A DNA stretch of 64,000 nt from assembly GCA_031556375.1 (NCBI GenBank), contig JAVBTA010000016.1, positions 86,772 through 150,771 on the forward strand, read 5' to 3'. Source of the DNA: BNXB01 sp031556375 (lineage in GTDB: Bacteria > Bacteroidota > Bacteroidia > Bacteroidales > Azobacteroidaceae). Below are positions 1-9,420 of this stretch, piece after piece (within the stretch, counting starts at the first letter, position 1; each line of letters begins with the position of its first letter). The position numbers were made by a program, and so were the translations under genes. The notes beneath the pieces are model-generated. The model searched no databases, was not told the origin of the DNA, and saw only the letters and a program-made list of their open reading frames with translations.

Positions 1-18
1 AAAGCTCAAAATGCAACT

Positions 19-2352
19 TTAACGAGCTAATTTTTCAATTTCTGCTCCTGCGCTGAGAAATGCTCCGACTCCATAAAGCTCTGTCATATCCTTAGTTACT
101 TTCTTCGGATCTTGTCCGATAGGCTGAACCCATCCGAGTTTTCCTTCTGTATTTACTGAAGAAACCAATGCTTTCCAACCTTTTTCAACAACAGGCATAT
201 AAGTATTTTTATTCAACAAACCCTCATTGATACCATAAGCTAAAGCGTAAACCATAAACCCGGAGGAACTGGTTTCCGGTGCCGGATAGCTATCCGGGTC
301 GAGCAAACTTGCGTGCCAGAACCCGTCTTTACCTTGCAGTTCTGCTATTTTATCGGACATTTCTTTGAATAGATTTTCATAAAATGGCCTGTAAGGATTA
401 TTTTTAGGCAAAACTTTAAGAATATTTACCAATCCTCCCATAACCCATCCGTTTCCTCTGCCCCAAAAGACTTTTCTACCGTTTGCTTCTTTTTTGTCAA
501 AGTAAGAAGCATCGCGGAAGAATAATTTTTCATTTTTATCGTAAAGAAAATCATAAGTAGCTTTAAATTCCTGATCCATGAATTTCAGGTATTTCTCATC
601 TTTGGTTATCGTGTATAAATTAGCATAAACAGCCGGAGCCATAAATAAAGCGTCGCACCAGTTCCAACGCTCTTTGGTTTTCATATCTTCGGTCTTGAGA
701 TTGCTGATAACCCAGTCTGCCCGTGCGATTGTAGGTGTAAGCATTTGCTGTTTTTGATATTTTTCGTACATTTTCAGGTATAGTTGTGCGATGCAAATAT
801 CGTCAGCGTGATACATTCTAGGCCCTACCTGCCAGTAATTCTCATTTCCTATCTTATTCAACCATTTGAAAGCAGATTCATTGCCGGTGAGAGAGGCCCA
901 GTCAAAAATTCCAAGGTACAAGGCTCCGTTTACCCACGAAACAGGGCTATGAGGACTGGTCCCATTTTTCCATGCTTTGTTCAGGTCTTTTATTTGCCAG
1001 TCGCCGACGGCTTGCATAATATCTTTTACATCTGTTTTATTCATATCTCCGGAAAATCCTTTCGAAATATCATTGATACGAATGGCTGTGTAGAAATCGA
1101 TGAATGAAGGATAATGATAATTGTACATCCATAAAACTCTGGAATTCGGATCATTGATAGGAACAAAAGGGCGAACATTATCGAGAGTGGATCCGGAAGT
1201 GATATCGGTCGTTTTCCAGGTTTTTCCCATATCGGCAGTCTCCCATTTTTGAATTTCAAATACATTATTGATCGGGCGGGATAGATATACGATATTCGGA
1301 TTGCTATGATCAAGATAAACTCCTCCGGAATAGTGCGGTTCTCCTTCCCATCCTTCGCGGGGAATCTCTCTCAATGGGAACCAACGTCCGGCGTCAGTGA
1401 TTTTTTTGTTGATCCATTGTGTTCCATCCCAGCGTGCATACCAATATTCGTGCTTCAGTTCACTGAAAAAACGGGCGTATACTAGAACCGGTTTGTCATT
1501 TTCATCTTGGGTAACATCCCATATCCAGGAGCGTTGACCGTTTTTACCGGCGTCATATACCAGATCCGACTGATCGGGAGTAAACGGAATTTCTTCAATA
1601 TTACAGATTTTTTTTCCGGAAGCTGTTTCAAATTGTCCGTTACGGTAGCAAATATAGTGTATGGAGTTCAGGGTTTCATTGCGTGGGTGTCCGTCGGTAA
1701 AGGCAATATGGATGCGGTCTTTGCCATTATTCGAAACTTTCACGTATGGTCTTACGGCATAATCCGTACGCACACTCTTGACCATTGTTTTTTCTTCCGA
1801 CCAAACATTCAGATCATCGGAATAACACATCTTAAAACGAAAATCGGCGCCGCGATAGAACAGGTATGTGCGGTAATTTTCTGCCGATAAAATAGCCGGG
1901 TTGGAATAACAGGTATTGAATAATTTTTTGTCTCTGGTCCCTACCTGTTGTAGTTCTCCCCAGGATGAAATATCATTTTTATTTTTAGTAATTCGGTAAT
2001 ACAGAGGAGTTTTTCCCATTCCTCCATGACCGGAAAAGAACGTAATAAACCTTCCGTCTTTCAATCTGGCAATAGAAGGATTGGCATGATCGTCTTTATC
2101 TAATTTTTCAAATTGTAAGAAATTTTTAATTTCCTGGTTTATAGGATTATATGAAAAACTCCATATATTTCCGGTACTGTCCACATAACCACCATAGTAT
2201 TGCCCATCTGCATAAATAGCACGAGGGTCGGAAAACCAGCACCAGGAGCCATTATTAGTTATTTTTACATAATCTTCTGAAGAGTGTTTTTGAGCATGAC
2301 TGGTTAAAATGCTCAGACAAAGTAAAATGGAAAATAAAAATTTTAATTTCAT
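19..2352 (-). CDS. Secreted BNR-4 propeller + GH105-type unsaturated uronyl hydrolase
   Basis: The 777-residue protein starts with a Sec signal peptide (hydrophobic residues 5-19, then HAQ). Residues about 25-430 resemble BNR-4 beta-propeller proteins, with the DDHANP and SGHGG motifs. Residues about 437-777 resemble GH88/GH105 alpha/alpha-barrel enzymes, which remove an unsaturated uronic acid left by polysaccharide lyases; D517/D518 (YHADD) and D567 (WCDALFMA) fit the two catalytic Asp of that family. It is the last gene of a minus-strand sigma/fecR/susC/susD operon, so it probably trims acidic glycan fragments at the cell surface or in the periplasm. BNR-4 folds occur in some ulvan-type lyases, so lyase activity of the N half is possible but not shown. 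A large hairpin separates it from susD. Confidence 0.8.
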   Translation of the reverse strand: MKLKFLFSILLCLSILTSHAQKHSSEDYVKITNNGSWCWFSDPRAIYADGQYYGGYVDSTGNIWSFSYNPINQEIKNFLQFEKLDKDDHANPSIARLKDGRFITFFSGHGGMGKTPLYYRITKNKNDISSWGELQQVGTRDKKLFNTCYSNPAILSAENYRTYLFYRGADFRFKMCYSDDLNVWSEEKTMVKSVRTDYAVRPYVKVSNNGKDRIHIAFTDGHPRNETLNSIHYICYRNGQFETASGKKICNIEEIPFTPDQSDLVYDAGKNGQRSWIWDVTQDENDKPVLVYARFFSELKHEYWYARWDGTQWINKKITDAGRWFPLREIPREGWEGEPHYSGGVYLDHSNPNIVYLSRPINNVFEIQKWETADMGKTWKTTDITSGSTLDNVRPFVPINDPNSRVLWMYNYHYPSFIDFYTAIRINDISKGFSGDMNKTDVKDIMQAVGDWQIKDLNKAWKNGTSPHSPVSWVNGALYLGIFDWASLTGNESAFKWLNKIGNENYWQVGPRMYHADDICIAQLYLKMYEKYQKQQMLTPTIARADWVISNLKTEDMKTKERWNWCDALFMAPAVYANLYTITKDEKYLKFMDQEFKATYDFLYDKNEKLFFRDASYFDKKEANGRKVFWGRGNGWVMGGLVNILKVLPKNNPYRPFYENLFKEMSDKIAELQGKDGFWHASLLDPDSYPAPETSSSGFMVYALAYGINEGLLNKNTYMPVVEKGWKALVSSVNTEGKLGWVQPIGQDPKKVTKDMTELYGVGAFLSAGAEIEKLAR

Positions 2353-2371
2353 ATTTTAAATGATTTGAAAT

Positions 2372-2427
2372 AATAACCCCTTATATTTTTTGCAAAGTTA
2401 AGAAAACAAAAAATATAAGGGGTTATT
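2372..2427 (-). promoter_or_regulatory. Perfect 21-bp inverted repeat between susD and the GH105 gene
   Basis: Arms 2372-2392 and 2407-2427 are perfectly complementary over 21 bp with a 14-nt loop. The hairpin begins about 20 nt upstream of the GH105-gene ATG and follows the susD stop. No clear U-tract follows on the operon strand, so it is more like an mRNA-processing, stabilising or partial-termination element than a plain terminator. The loop contains a TAACTTTG (-7-like) match on the minus strand. Confidence 0.75.
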
Positions 2428-2445
2428 TAGGTTGTTAATTATAGA

Positions 2446-4050
2446 TTAATTGTATCCCGGGTTATTTTCCCATTTCAATCCGGAATTAGCATCGATAATT
2501 GTTTGAGGAATAGGCCAAAGTACATTATGATCCTGAATTTTGGATTTAGATACTGGATTCAGTGTTCTTGTTCTGGTCAGAATTGTTCCGGTTCTTGCCA
2601 AAGTGAAACGGCGAACTTCTTCTCCTAACAGTTCCCGAGCTCTTTCATCCAATAAGTAATCCAGATTTACATTTGCTGCGACTACCGGAGTTGCGTTGGA
2701 ACGGGAACGAACAACATTAATTGCATTTGCAGCTTCTGTTGTATTTCCTAATCCTAAATAGGCTTCAGCCAATAGCAAATAGGTTTCAGCCAAACGGAAT
2801 CTCATTTTGTCTTTGTTGTTTCCCTCATAATTAGGAACATCGGCAACTCCATAATTGAATTTTGTAGTTGAAACGAAACAGTTGCCCGCATCAATATCAG
2901 CCTGAGTAATCTTATGAACTTGTCCATACTTTGCAGACTTTGGATCGTTATATACCCAGGTTCGTTTGATATTGTATTCCGAGTTTCTGATATCCTTGGT
3001 TTCATAACTGTCTAACAGCCATTCCAAAGGACGTATCTGTCCAATACCCCGGCCTCCGAGTTCAGGAGAAAGAACAAAGCCTGATATCCGTTGGTAGTAA
3101 GGCACCCAGGCACGACGGGTCCAGTCCATATATCTGCCACCAGCTCCTTGTTTGTTATATTCGTCTTGTACAACCCAAATAGATTCTGTGTTTCCCGACG
3201 GACGGTTCTGGTTATTTTCGAGGAACATATCCGCAAAGAAGTCTCCAGGATTATTTTTTTGAGATCCGAAACGGGCTTTCACTAAAGAATATTTACCGGA
3301 ATTGATTACGTTTAATGCAGCATCCCGTGCTTTATCGTATTGTTTAGACATCAAGTAAACTTCTGATAGAAGGTGCCATGCTGCCCAACGGGTCAATTCT
3401 CCTTGTTTTATTGTTGTTGAACTTGGATCTTCAGGAAGGTTTTCAGTAGCAAACTTCAAATCTTCAATCATGTGGCCAATAACTTCATCTTTAGGGGTTC
3501 TCGGGAAATCGGTTCTGAAATTATCGGTAACTTCCGTAACCCAAGGCACATCACCAAACAAATAAACCAAATAACGATACGCATAAGCCCGGAAAAAACG
3601 TCCTTGAGCTTGGAAATAAGCTTTGTCTGTTTGTGGATTTTTCCAATTAATTCCTGGATTTTCTGCATTGTTGATCATTTGATTCGCATTCGCAATCAAG
3701 CCGTACGCCCAGGTCCAACGCGCACTCATATAACTGTTTGCCGGGTCAAAAGTATAATCTTCCAGCTGTTTTGATGCTGCATCTTCTTTGAATCCGCGGA
3801 CACAAATATCCAATCCGATCTGTAAACTTTCGTAAGCAAAAGTTCCCTGAGAGGTCGGAGTTTCATTGAAGGTTGCAAATTCCAAACGAGAAAGGGCATA
3901 TAAACCATTCATTGCTGTTTGGAATCCTTTAGTACTTGTATATACATTTTCAGGAGCTTCAAAATTCTGAGGTTTTTCTTCCAGGAAACTATCCCCGCAA
4001 GACATCAGGGTTAAGCTTGTTACGATAATTGATAATATATATTTTTTCAT
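2446..4050 (-). CDS. SusD/RagB-family glycan-binding lipoprotein
   Basis: The 534-residue protein has a lipoprotein signal (MKKYILSIIVTSLTLMSCGD, lipobox Cys 18) and the SusD/RagB layout: an N-terminal tetratricopeptide-like helical region with AQGRFFRAYAYRYLVYLFGDVP, and the RMRFRLAETYLLLAEAYLGLGN and RARELLGEE motifs near the C-terminus, ending in NPGYN. SusD proteins cap the SusC channel and bind oligosaccharide at the outer face of the outer membrane. It lies 25 bp downstream of the susC partner in the same operon. The substrate is inferred only from the downstream GH105 gene, i.e. a uronic-acid polysaccharide. Confidence 0.93.
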   Translation of the reverse strand: MKKYILSIIVTSLTLMSCGDSFLEEKPQNFEAPENVYTSTKGFQTAMNGLYALSRLEFATFNETPTSQGTFAYESLQIGLDICVRGFKEDAASKQLEDYTFDPANSYMSARWTWAYGLIANANQMINNAENPGINWKNPQTDKAYFQAQGRFFRAYAYRYLVYLFGDVPWVTEVTDNFRTDFPRTPKDEVIGHMIEDLKFATENLPEDPSSTTIKQGELTRWAAWHLLSEVYLMSKQYDKARDAALNVINSGKYSLVKARFGSQKNNPGDFFADMFLENNQNRPSGNTESIWVVQDEYNKQGAGGRYMDWTRRAWVPYYQRISGFVLSPELGGRGIGQIRPLEWLLDSYETKDIRNSEYNIKRTWVYNDPKSAKYGQVHKITQADIDAGNCFVSTTKFNYGVADVPNYEGNNKDKMRFRLAETYLLLAEAYLGLGNTTEAANAINVVRSRSNATPVVAANVNLDYLLDERARELLGEEVRRFTLARTGTILTRTRTLNPVSKSKIQDHNVLWPIPQTIIDANSGLKWENNPGYN

Positions 4051-4075
4051 AATGCTACAAATTAAATTATTAATT

Positions 4076-7000
4076 TTAGAAAGTGAGATTTAAACCCAGT
4101 ACGAATGTACGTGCAACAGGATAGGTTGAGGTATTTCCGATTATATCCTGCTCAGGATTTATTCCGTATTTATTCACACCAGAGAAAGTATACAAGTTAC
4201 TGCCGTTCAAATACATTGTCAGTTTTTGGATCGATAATTTATCCGTAAACGATTTTGGGAAGTTGTAAGACAAGTTTACATCTTGAATTCGTACAAAAGA
4301 AGCATCTGAATAGAACTTATGAGAATTTTTAGGCATATATCCGAGACGTGTAGCTTCTGTACTCGGATTTTCAGGAGTCCAGTAATTGATACCATTAATA
4401 AAGTTTGTGTTTTTAGCTAACTGTCGTCCATTAAATTCCAGGGTTCCATTTTGTTTGGTTATGTCAAATACTCCATTGAGGAAGAAAGAGAATGTCCAAT
4501 TTTTATATGAAAATGTATTGGTCATACCCGCGGTCCACACCGGTAATTTTGAACCGATGATGGTACGATCGTCCGCATCCAGTTTTCCGTTTTCATTTTT
4601 GTCCAAAAGTCTGGCATCTCCTGGTTTAGCTCCGAATTTGGCAGCTTCCGTCTCTTCTCCTAATTGCCAGATACCGGTTACTTTATAATCATAAAATACG
4701 CGAATAGGTTGGCCGATGAACCAGGGACCTGAAATATCATCCTTTCCGTCTTCACGAAGTTTTGTGATCTTACTCCAGTTTCCTGAACCAATGAAAGAAG
4801 TCATCCATTCAAAATCGTTACTCTTCATGTTAACTGTATTCAATGTAAGCTCGAGCCCTTTTGTTTGAGTATGACCGATATTGTCATTCATTTTATTGTA
4901 ACCGTTCATAATAACTACAGTCCGGCTCATGAGCAAATCTTCTGTATTGGCGATATATGCTTCCAGATTTCCGGAAATGCGATTTTTAAGTAATCCAAAG
5001 TCAAGACCACCATTAAAAGCATAAGTACTTTCCCATCTCAAAGAAGGATTCCCTTTTTCATATCCACTATATAATCCGGCAGAATAAGTGTTGCCATCTC
5101 CATAGATATAGTCTTTTTGAGTCATTTTACTTAATGTGTTGTAAGCAGCCATACCTGCATTTCCATTGGCGCCATAAGATAACCGGAACTTTAGGAAGTC
5201 AATTTTATCAATTTCCCAGTCTTGGAAAAAGGCTTCTTCAGAAGCTACCCAGCCGAGGGCTGCCGAAGGGAAAAAAGCCCATTTATTGTTTTTTCCGAAC
5301 GCAGAATAGCCATCATAACGTGCTGTAAGAGTTAACAAATACCGGCTATCATAATTATAATTTGCTCTGAACATATAAGAAGCCATTTGAGTTTCTGTTT
5401 TATCGGAGTTATTCTTCTTTTCCCCCTGAGCCGCATCGATATTATGGTAAGCATTGTCGTCGTTTAAGAAATCTTTAGCTTCCATAGAGAATACCTGGTT
5501 CAACGTTTTTTGAGCACTGATCATTCCGGTCAGATTCAATTGATGCTTGCCGAATTTCTGATCATATTTCATGATATTTTCCCAAGTCCAGTCATCGTAG
5601 TCATAGCCCGATATAGTAGCTATACCATTGAATTCTTCTCCGGATAGAGTAGATGATCCGTAATAGGAACCGACCCGGTTGGTTTTAAAATTATAACCGA
5701 AATTAGAGCGGAAAGTAAGCCCTTTTACCGGCAACGAGATATCTGCATACCATGCACTGAATAAAGAACGGGTTCTGTTATCATATACTCCATCCTGATT
5801 AACAAAGGGATTATACCAATAAGTTTCCGTGTACATCGGGTAGCGGTTCATCGATCCATCTTCGTTATACGGATTGGAATATGGAGAGAGTCGGAATGCC
5901 ATTGCATAATCAGGAGTCACTCCGTTGTTATCGTTTTGAGAAAATTGATTGTTTGTTCCGACGGTCAGCCATTTCCCGATTTTCTGAGACATATTGATTG
6001 TTGCAGAAATCTTTCTGTATGGTGTATTTTTTACCATTCCATCCTGATCGTTATAGGTTACCGAAGCATAGTAGTTACTTGTTTGTGTGGCTCCCGATAA
6101 GCTCAATTGATGTTCTTGTGAAAAAGCCGGTTTAAACATTTCGTCCTGCCAATTGTATTCTTTTCCTGCCTGATAATTTGCTTTGGGTGTTGATTGTAAA
6201 AATTGTGTCGGATCCGACCAATAACTTTCAGCTTTTCCCATATCTCTCCAATATTGTCCCAGGAAAGCCATACTTTCCGCTCCGTTTTGAATATCGAAAA
6301 GCCTTTCCGGAGTTTGAACAGACACATAGCCATTATAGCGGACAATCGGTTTTCCTTCCTGTCCTTTCTTTGTTGTGATAAGAATAACACCATTTGTAGC
6401 TCGTGCCCCATAAATAGCTGCAGCAGAAGCATCTTTTAAAACGGATATATTTTCTATACTACTCTGATCTATAACTCCTAATCCTCCGGAGAAAGGAATA
6501 CCATCTAAAATGACTAAAGGAGAGCTTCCTCCGGACAGAGATCTTTCTCCCCGAATAAGTACGGTAGCACCGGATCCAGGTTCAGCGGTGGACGTGACAG
6601 ACATTCCTGCAACTTGCCCTTGCAGACGTTTGGCGATATTGTTTGTCGGTATTTTTTCCAATTTTTCTGTGTTTAGAGAAGAAACACCTCCTGTCAAATC
6701 TTTTTTCCGTTGAGTACCATAACCTACAACTACGATTTCATCCAGGGTTTCTGTATCTTCTGCTAAAACAATATTGAACTCTTTTTTACCATTCATGTCG
6801 ATAATTGTCTCCTTGTATCCGAGATAGCTTACTTTTAGTTTCCCATTTAACGAAGGTACTGATATTTTGAAAGTTCCGTTAACATCTGCCGCTGTTCCGA
6901 TAGATGTGCCGACAACGGTGATGGAGGCCCCGGGTAAAGTTTCTCCCGCTTCATCCAGGACAACACCAGTTACTTCAATTGTTTGTTGTTGTGTTCCGGG

Positions 7001-7393
7001 TAGAGCAGAGGTTTGATACTCTGCTTTGGAAGCCGTTTTTGGAGTAAGAATAATAATGTTATTTTCTGTACGATAGGAGTAATCCGAGATAATTTTATCT
7101 AAGATATCTACAACCTCTTTATTTTTGGCATCCACACTGACTTTCCGTTTTGAGTCTACTTGTTTTTCATTGTAATAAAACGAATAATGAGTTTGCCGTT
7201 CTATCTCTTTGAGCACATCTTTCAAAGATACGTTTTCCATTTTTAGGGTAACCTTCATGTTTTGAAGGTTTTCATTAGCCCAGATGGCCATTGGAAGGAA
7301 AAATAAACAAAACAAAATAACGAGTTTTTTCCGAATAAAATCGACTTCATAATGAAGACTGGTCACTTTGGACCTGGATTGGTGTTTTTTCAT
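4076..7393 (-). CDS. SusC/RagA TonB-linked transporter with STN signalling domain
   Basis: The 1105-residue protein has a long N-terminus with a signal peptide ending near AIWA (39). An STN/secretin-N domain follows at about 45-117; it talks to a FecR anti-sigma factor. Then come a CarboxypepD-reg-like beta domain (about 140-215), the SusC signature VVVGYGTQRKKDLTGGVSSL opening the plug, and a 22-strand barrel ending in a Phe (NLTF). It imports oligosaccharides with TonB energy together with the adjacent SusD. The STN domain and the upstream sigma/fecR pair indicate substrate-triggered autoinduction. The 299-bp gap to fecR carries a decayed duplicate and a hairpin. Confidence 0.95.
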   Translation of the reverse strand: MKKHQSRSKVTSLHYEVDFIRKKLVILFCLFFLPMAIWANENLQNMKVTLKMENVSLKDVLKEIERQTHYSFYYNEKQVDSKRKVSVDAKNKEVVDILDKIISDYSYRTENNIIILTPKTASKAEYQTSALPGTQQQTIEVTGVVLDEAGETLPGASITVVGTSIGTAADVNGTFKISVPSLNGKLKVSYLGYKETIIDMNGKKEFNIVLAEDTETLDEIVVVGYGTQRKKDLTGGVSSLNTEKLEKIPTNNIAKRLQGQVAGMSVTSTAEPGSGATVLIRGERSLSGGSSPLVILDGIPFSGGLGVIDQSSIENISVLKDASAAAIYGARATNGVILITTKKGQEGKPIVRYNGYVSVQTPERLFDIQNGAESMAFLGQYWRDMGKAESYWSDPTQFLQSTPKANYQAGKEYNWQDEMFKPAFSQEHQLSLSGATQTSNYYASVTYNDQDGMVKNTPYRKISATINMSQKIGKWLTVGTNNQFSQNDNNGVTPDYAMAFRLSPYSNPYNEDGSMNRYPMYTETYWYNPFVNQDGVYDNRTRSLFSAWYADISLPVKGLTFRSNFGYNFKTNRVGSYYGSSTLSGEEFNGIATISGYDYDDWTWENIMKYDQKFGKHQLNLTGMISAQKTLNQVFSMEAKDFLNDDNAYHNIDAAQGEKKNNSDKTETQMASYMFRANYNYDSRYLLTLTARYDGYSAFGKNNKWAFFPSAALGWVASEEAFFQDWEIDKIDFLKFRLSYGANGNAGMAAYNTLSKMTQKDYIYGDGNTYSAGLYSGYEKGNPSLRWESTYAFNGGLDFGLLKNRISGNLEAYIANTEDLLMSRTVVIMNGYNKMNDNIGHTQTKGLELTLNTVNMKSNDFEWMTSFIGSGNWSKITKLREDGKDDISGPWFIGQPIRVFYDYKVTGIWQLGEETEAAKFGAKPGDARLLDKNENGKLDADDRTIIGSKLPVWTAGMTNTFSYKNWTFSFFLNGVFDITKQNGTLEFNGRQLAKNTNFINGINYWTPENPSTEATRLGYMPKNSHKFYSDASFVRIQDVNLSYNFPKSFTDKLSIQKLTMYLNGSNLYTFSGVNKYGINPEQDIIGNTSTYPVARTFVLGLNLTF

Positions 7394-7437
7394 AAATACT
7401 CTTGATTTAGTTTAACATGAATTTAGTTTTTATTTGC

Positions 7438-7600
7438 GATAATGTTATTTTCTAATATTGTATATGATTGATGAAATATATTAAATCCCTCTTAGACAGA
7501 TTTATCCCTGATAGATTAAGGAGATATTGTCTGCTCATATTAACATTATCACGATTGAGTGTTATTCTACCCTACCTTAAAAGCAAATAAATATGAAGAT
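7438..7600 (-). pseudogene. Collapsed remnant of a duplicated sigma-end/fecR segment
   Basis: 7441-7530 resembles the 3' end of fecR (7708-7806), including an identical 22-bp block starting GTTATTTTCTAATATTG. It joins directly to 7531-7581, which resembles the fecR start and the sigma stop region (8679-8725, shared TACCCTACCTTAA). On the minus strand this leaves ATGAGC followed by about 25 codons resembling the FecR C-terminus. The simplest reading is a tandem copy of sigma-tail plus fecR that lost its middle. Together with 7601-7692 it fills the 299-bp gap in front of susC. Confidence 0.65.
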
Positions 7601-7605
7601 TATTC

Positions 7606-7637
7606 TTGTCCAGGAAAACTTTTATTGTTCTGGACAA
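7606..7637. promoter_or_regulatory. 8-bp inverted repeat upstream of susC
   Basis: TTGTCCAG (7606-7613) and CTGGACAA (7630-7637) are perfectly complementary around a 16-nt loop, between the fecR stop and the fecR remnant. There is no U-tract. It could be an operator-like dyad or a weak RNA hairpin in the sigma/fecR-to-susC spacer. Confidence 0.4.
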
Positions 7638-7692
7638 CGCCTATGTGTATCGGACCGGATGAGGTGGTTTGGAAAAAACTAATTTTGTTGAA

Positions 7693-8685
7693 CTACTTCT
7701 TTGGAATAGTGTTATTTTCTAATATTGTATATTTGATTGGTGCAATGTGTTGAATCCCTTTTAATACCTCTTCGATAGATTCATCCCTGACAGATAAGGA
7801 TATACCGTCGATTTTCTTGATATTTTCAGTATATTCTATTTTTATATCATACCATTTTTCCAGGCAGCTTATGATATAACTTAGTTTTTCGTTGTCGAAA
7901 GTTAATCGATCCTTGATCCATATATTATAAATAGAAGCATTTACCGGCTCTATTTTTACATGTCCGGTTTTCTTTGAGTATAAAATTCGTTCATTGGGAT
8001 TAAGAGTATAATTCTTCTTTTGTTTTTCAAAATCGATCCGGACTTTTCCGGATAGAAGCGTTATTTCCGCAAAATCTGCATCTTTTTTGTTTTTGACATT
8101 GAAAGAGGTTCCCAAAACAGTAATCCGTTCATTTCCTAAATTAACGATGAAAGGCTTTTGGGTATTTTTAGTTACTTCGAAATAGGCTTCACCTTCAACA
8201 GACACTTCTCTTTTATCAGGAGTAAATACCTCCGGATAATTCAGTTGGCTGTTTTTATTAAGCCAGACAATCGTATTATCAGGAAGTTTCAAATTACCCT
8301 TGGCATGATCGGGCATAATAAAACTGGTTAGTTGAGGCTCTCTATGCTCAGTTGCCTTTTGAGTCCATGGTAACAATAAAAACAGTAAAGCGACGGATGC
8401 AGCTCCCATCGAAAAATAAACCAGGCTTCGAATAATTGTTTTTGTCTTTTGAGGAGAAGATTCGGCTTTGATTCGTTTATTAAATCTGGCAAATGCTTTT
8501 GGAGTGTCAAAAACTGTTTGGTCAAGGGACGAAAGATCCCATATTTTTTGATATTCCAGAAACTTCTTTTGGTTTTCTTTATTTTCTTTCAGTATTACTT
8601 GTAATTCAATTTCTTCCTCAGGGGTAGTAAACCCGTTGAGAGAACGAATTATCAAGTTGTCAATATTTTTTTTACTCTTGCTCAT
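7693..8685 (-). CDS. FecR-family anti-sigma factor
   Basis: This is a single-pass inner-membrane regulator. The N-terminal cytoplasmic part binds the ECF sigma factor; a TM segment (IIRSLVYFSMGAASVALLFL) is followed by the periplasmic FecR domain (LPDNTIVWLNKNSQLNYPEVF, GEAYFEVTKNTQKPFIV, VLGTSFNVK) and a C-terminal DUF4974/STN-like region (LSYIISCLEKWYDIKIEY). I chose the ATG at 8685 (MSKSKKN) over the ATG at 8712. The decayed duplicate at 7531-7581 keeps only the 8685-equivalent ATG, and 8685 leaves a normal 33-bp gap after the sigma gene. It should relay SusC occupancy to the sigma factor. Confidence 0.93.
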   Translation of the reverse strand: MSKSKKNIDNLIIRSLNGFTTPEEEIELQVILKENKENQKKFLEYQKIWDLSSLDQTVFDTPKAFARFNKRIKAESSPQKTKTIIRSLVYFSMGAASVALLFLLLPWTQKATEHREPQLTSFIMPDHAKGNLKLPDNTIVWLNKNSQLNYPEVFTPDKREVSVEGEAYFEVTKNTQKPFIVNLGNERITVLGTSFNVKNKKDADFAEITLLSGKVRIDFEKQKKNYTLNPNERILYSKKTGHVKIEPVNASIYNIWIKDRLTFDNEKLSYIISCLEKWYDIKIEYTENIKKIDGISLSVRDESIEEVLKGIQHIAPIKYTILENNTIPKK

Positions 8686-8718
8686 ATTAATATTATCATG
8701 GTTGAATATCATTTTACC

Positions 8719-9345
8719 CTACCTTAACAAAAATAAAATTGTATATAATTTTGAGAGAAATAAACAATATCCTATTTCAAGTAAAGAATTTATTAAGAGG
8801 AGTAATATGATTTGTAAGAATCCTTGTCCCCTCAGCTGGCTACGGATTTCGTATAATGCTTTGCTTATTTGTTTTTCTACGGCTTTAATTGAAATATTCA
8901 AGATTTCGGCTATTTCTTTGTTTTTCAATCCTTTATTCCTGCTTAACTGGAATATTTTTTTACATTGAGGGGGGAGTTTGCTTATACAGTGCTGGATTTC
9001 TTTCTGCATTTCTTTTAAATGGAGGGTTTCTTCTTGTTCAATAATATAATTTTCAGGATTATAACGATTAATTAATTCAGTTTGTTTCCATTTTTCCTCC
9101 CTCATGTTATTTTTCCGTAAATAATCGATGGATTTATTATAGGTTGCTTTGTAAAGGTATGGTTTGATTGAAAATGAAAGGTCAACTTTTTCTTTATTTT
9201 TCCAAAGGTCAAAAAAGACATCCTGTACTAAATCCTCTGCTACAGTAACATCACTCACAAATCGATAAGCATAGTAACAAAGACTTTGGTGATATTCCGA
9301 AAACAGGAATTCAAAGTCAGGAAACTTTTTTTTATCGGACTTCAT
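8719..9345 (-). CDS. ECF (FecI-like) RNA polymerase sigma factor
   Basis: The protein has about 208 residues. Sigma-70 region 2 is at FLFSEYHQSLCYYAYRFVSDVTVAEDLVQDVFFDLW and region 4 at LPPQCKKIFQLSRNKGLKNKEIAEILNISIKAVEKQISKAL. It has an unusual hydrophobic tail (FLQIILLLLINSLLEIGYCLFL) that may dock on the membrane or its anti-sigma. Start taken as the ATG at 9345; the codon in front is TTG. First gene of the sigma-fecR-susC-susD-GH105 block and probably the activator of the downstream susC promoter. No convincing housekeeping promoter was seen upstream. Confidence 0.93.
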   Translation of the reverse strand: MKSDKKKFPDFEFLFSEYHQSLCYYAYRFVSDVTVAEDLVQDVFFDLWKNKEKVDLSFSIKPYLYKATYNKSIDYLRKNNMREEKWKQTELINRYNPENYIIEQEETLHLKEMQKEIQHCISKLPPQCKKIFQLSRNKGLKNKEIAEILNISIKAVEKQISKALYEIRSQLRGQGFLQIILLLLINSLLEIGYCLFLSKLYTILFLLR

Positions 9346-9420
9346 CAAGCCGTCGATTTTATAGTTTTGAAATACGGACTATTATAATTAAACATCTAAG
9401 CTGGGGTAAATTTATACCAT

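Noticed and set aside
1507..1890. Long antisense ORFs opposite the GH105, susC, carB, trpS and RND genes
   Set aside because: All are shadows of strongly supported genes, with no motifs, starts or promoters of their own.
7559..7753. 64-codon plus-strand ORF
   Set aside because: It lies antisense to the fecR end and its remnant, crosses the fecR stop and has no protein-like features.
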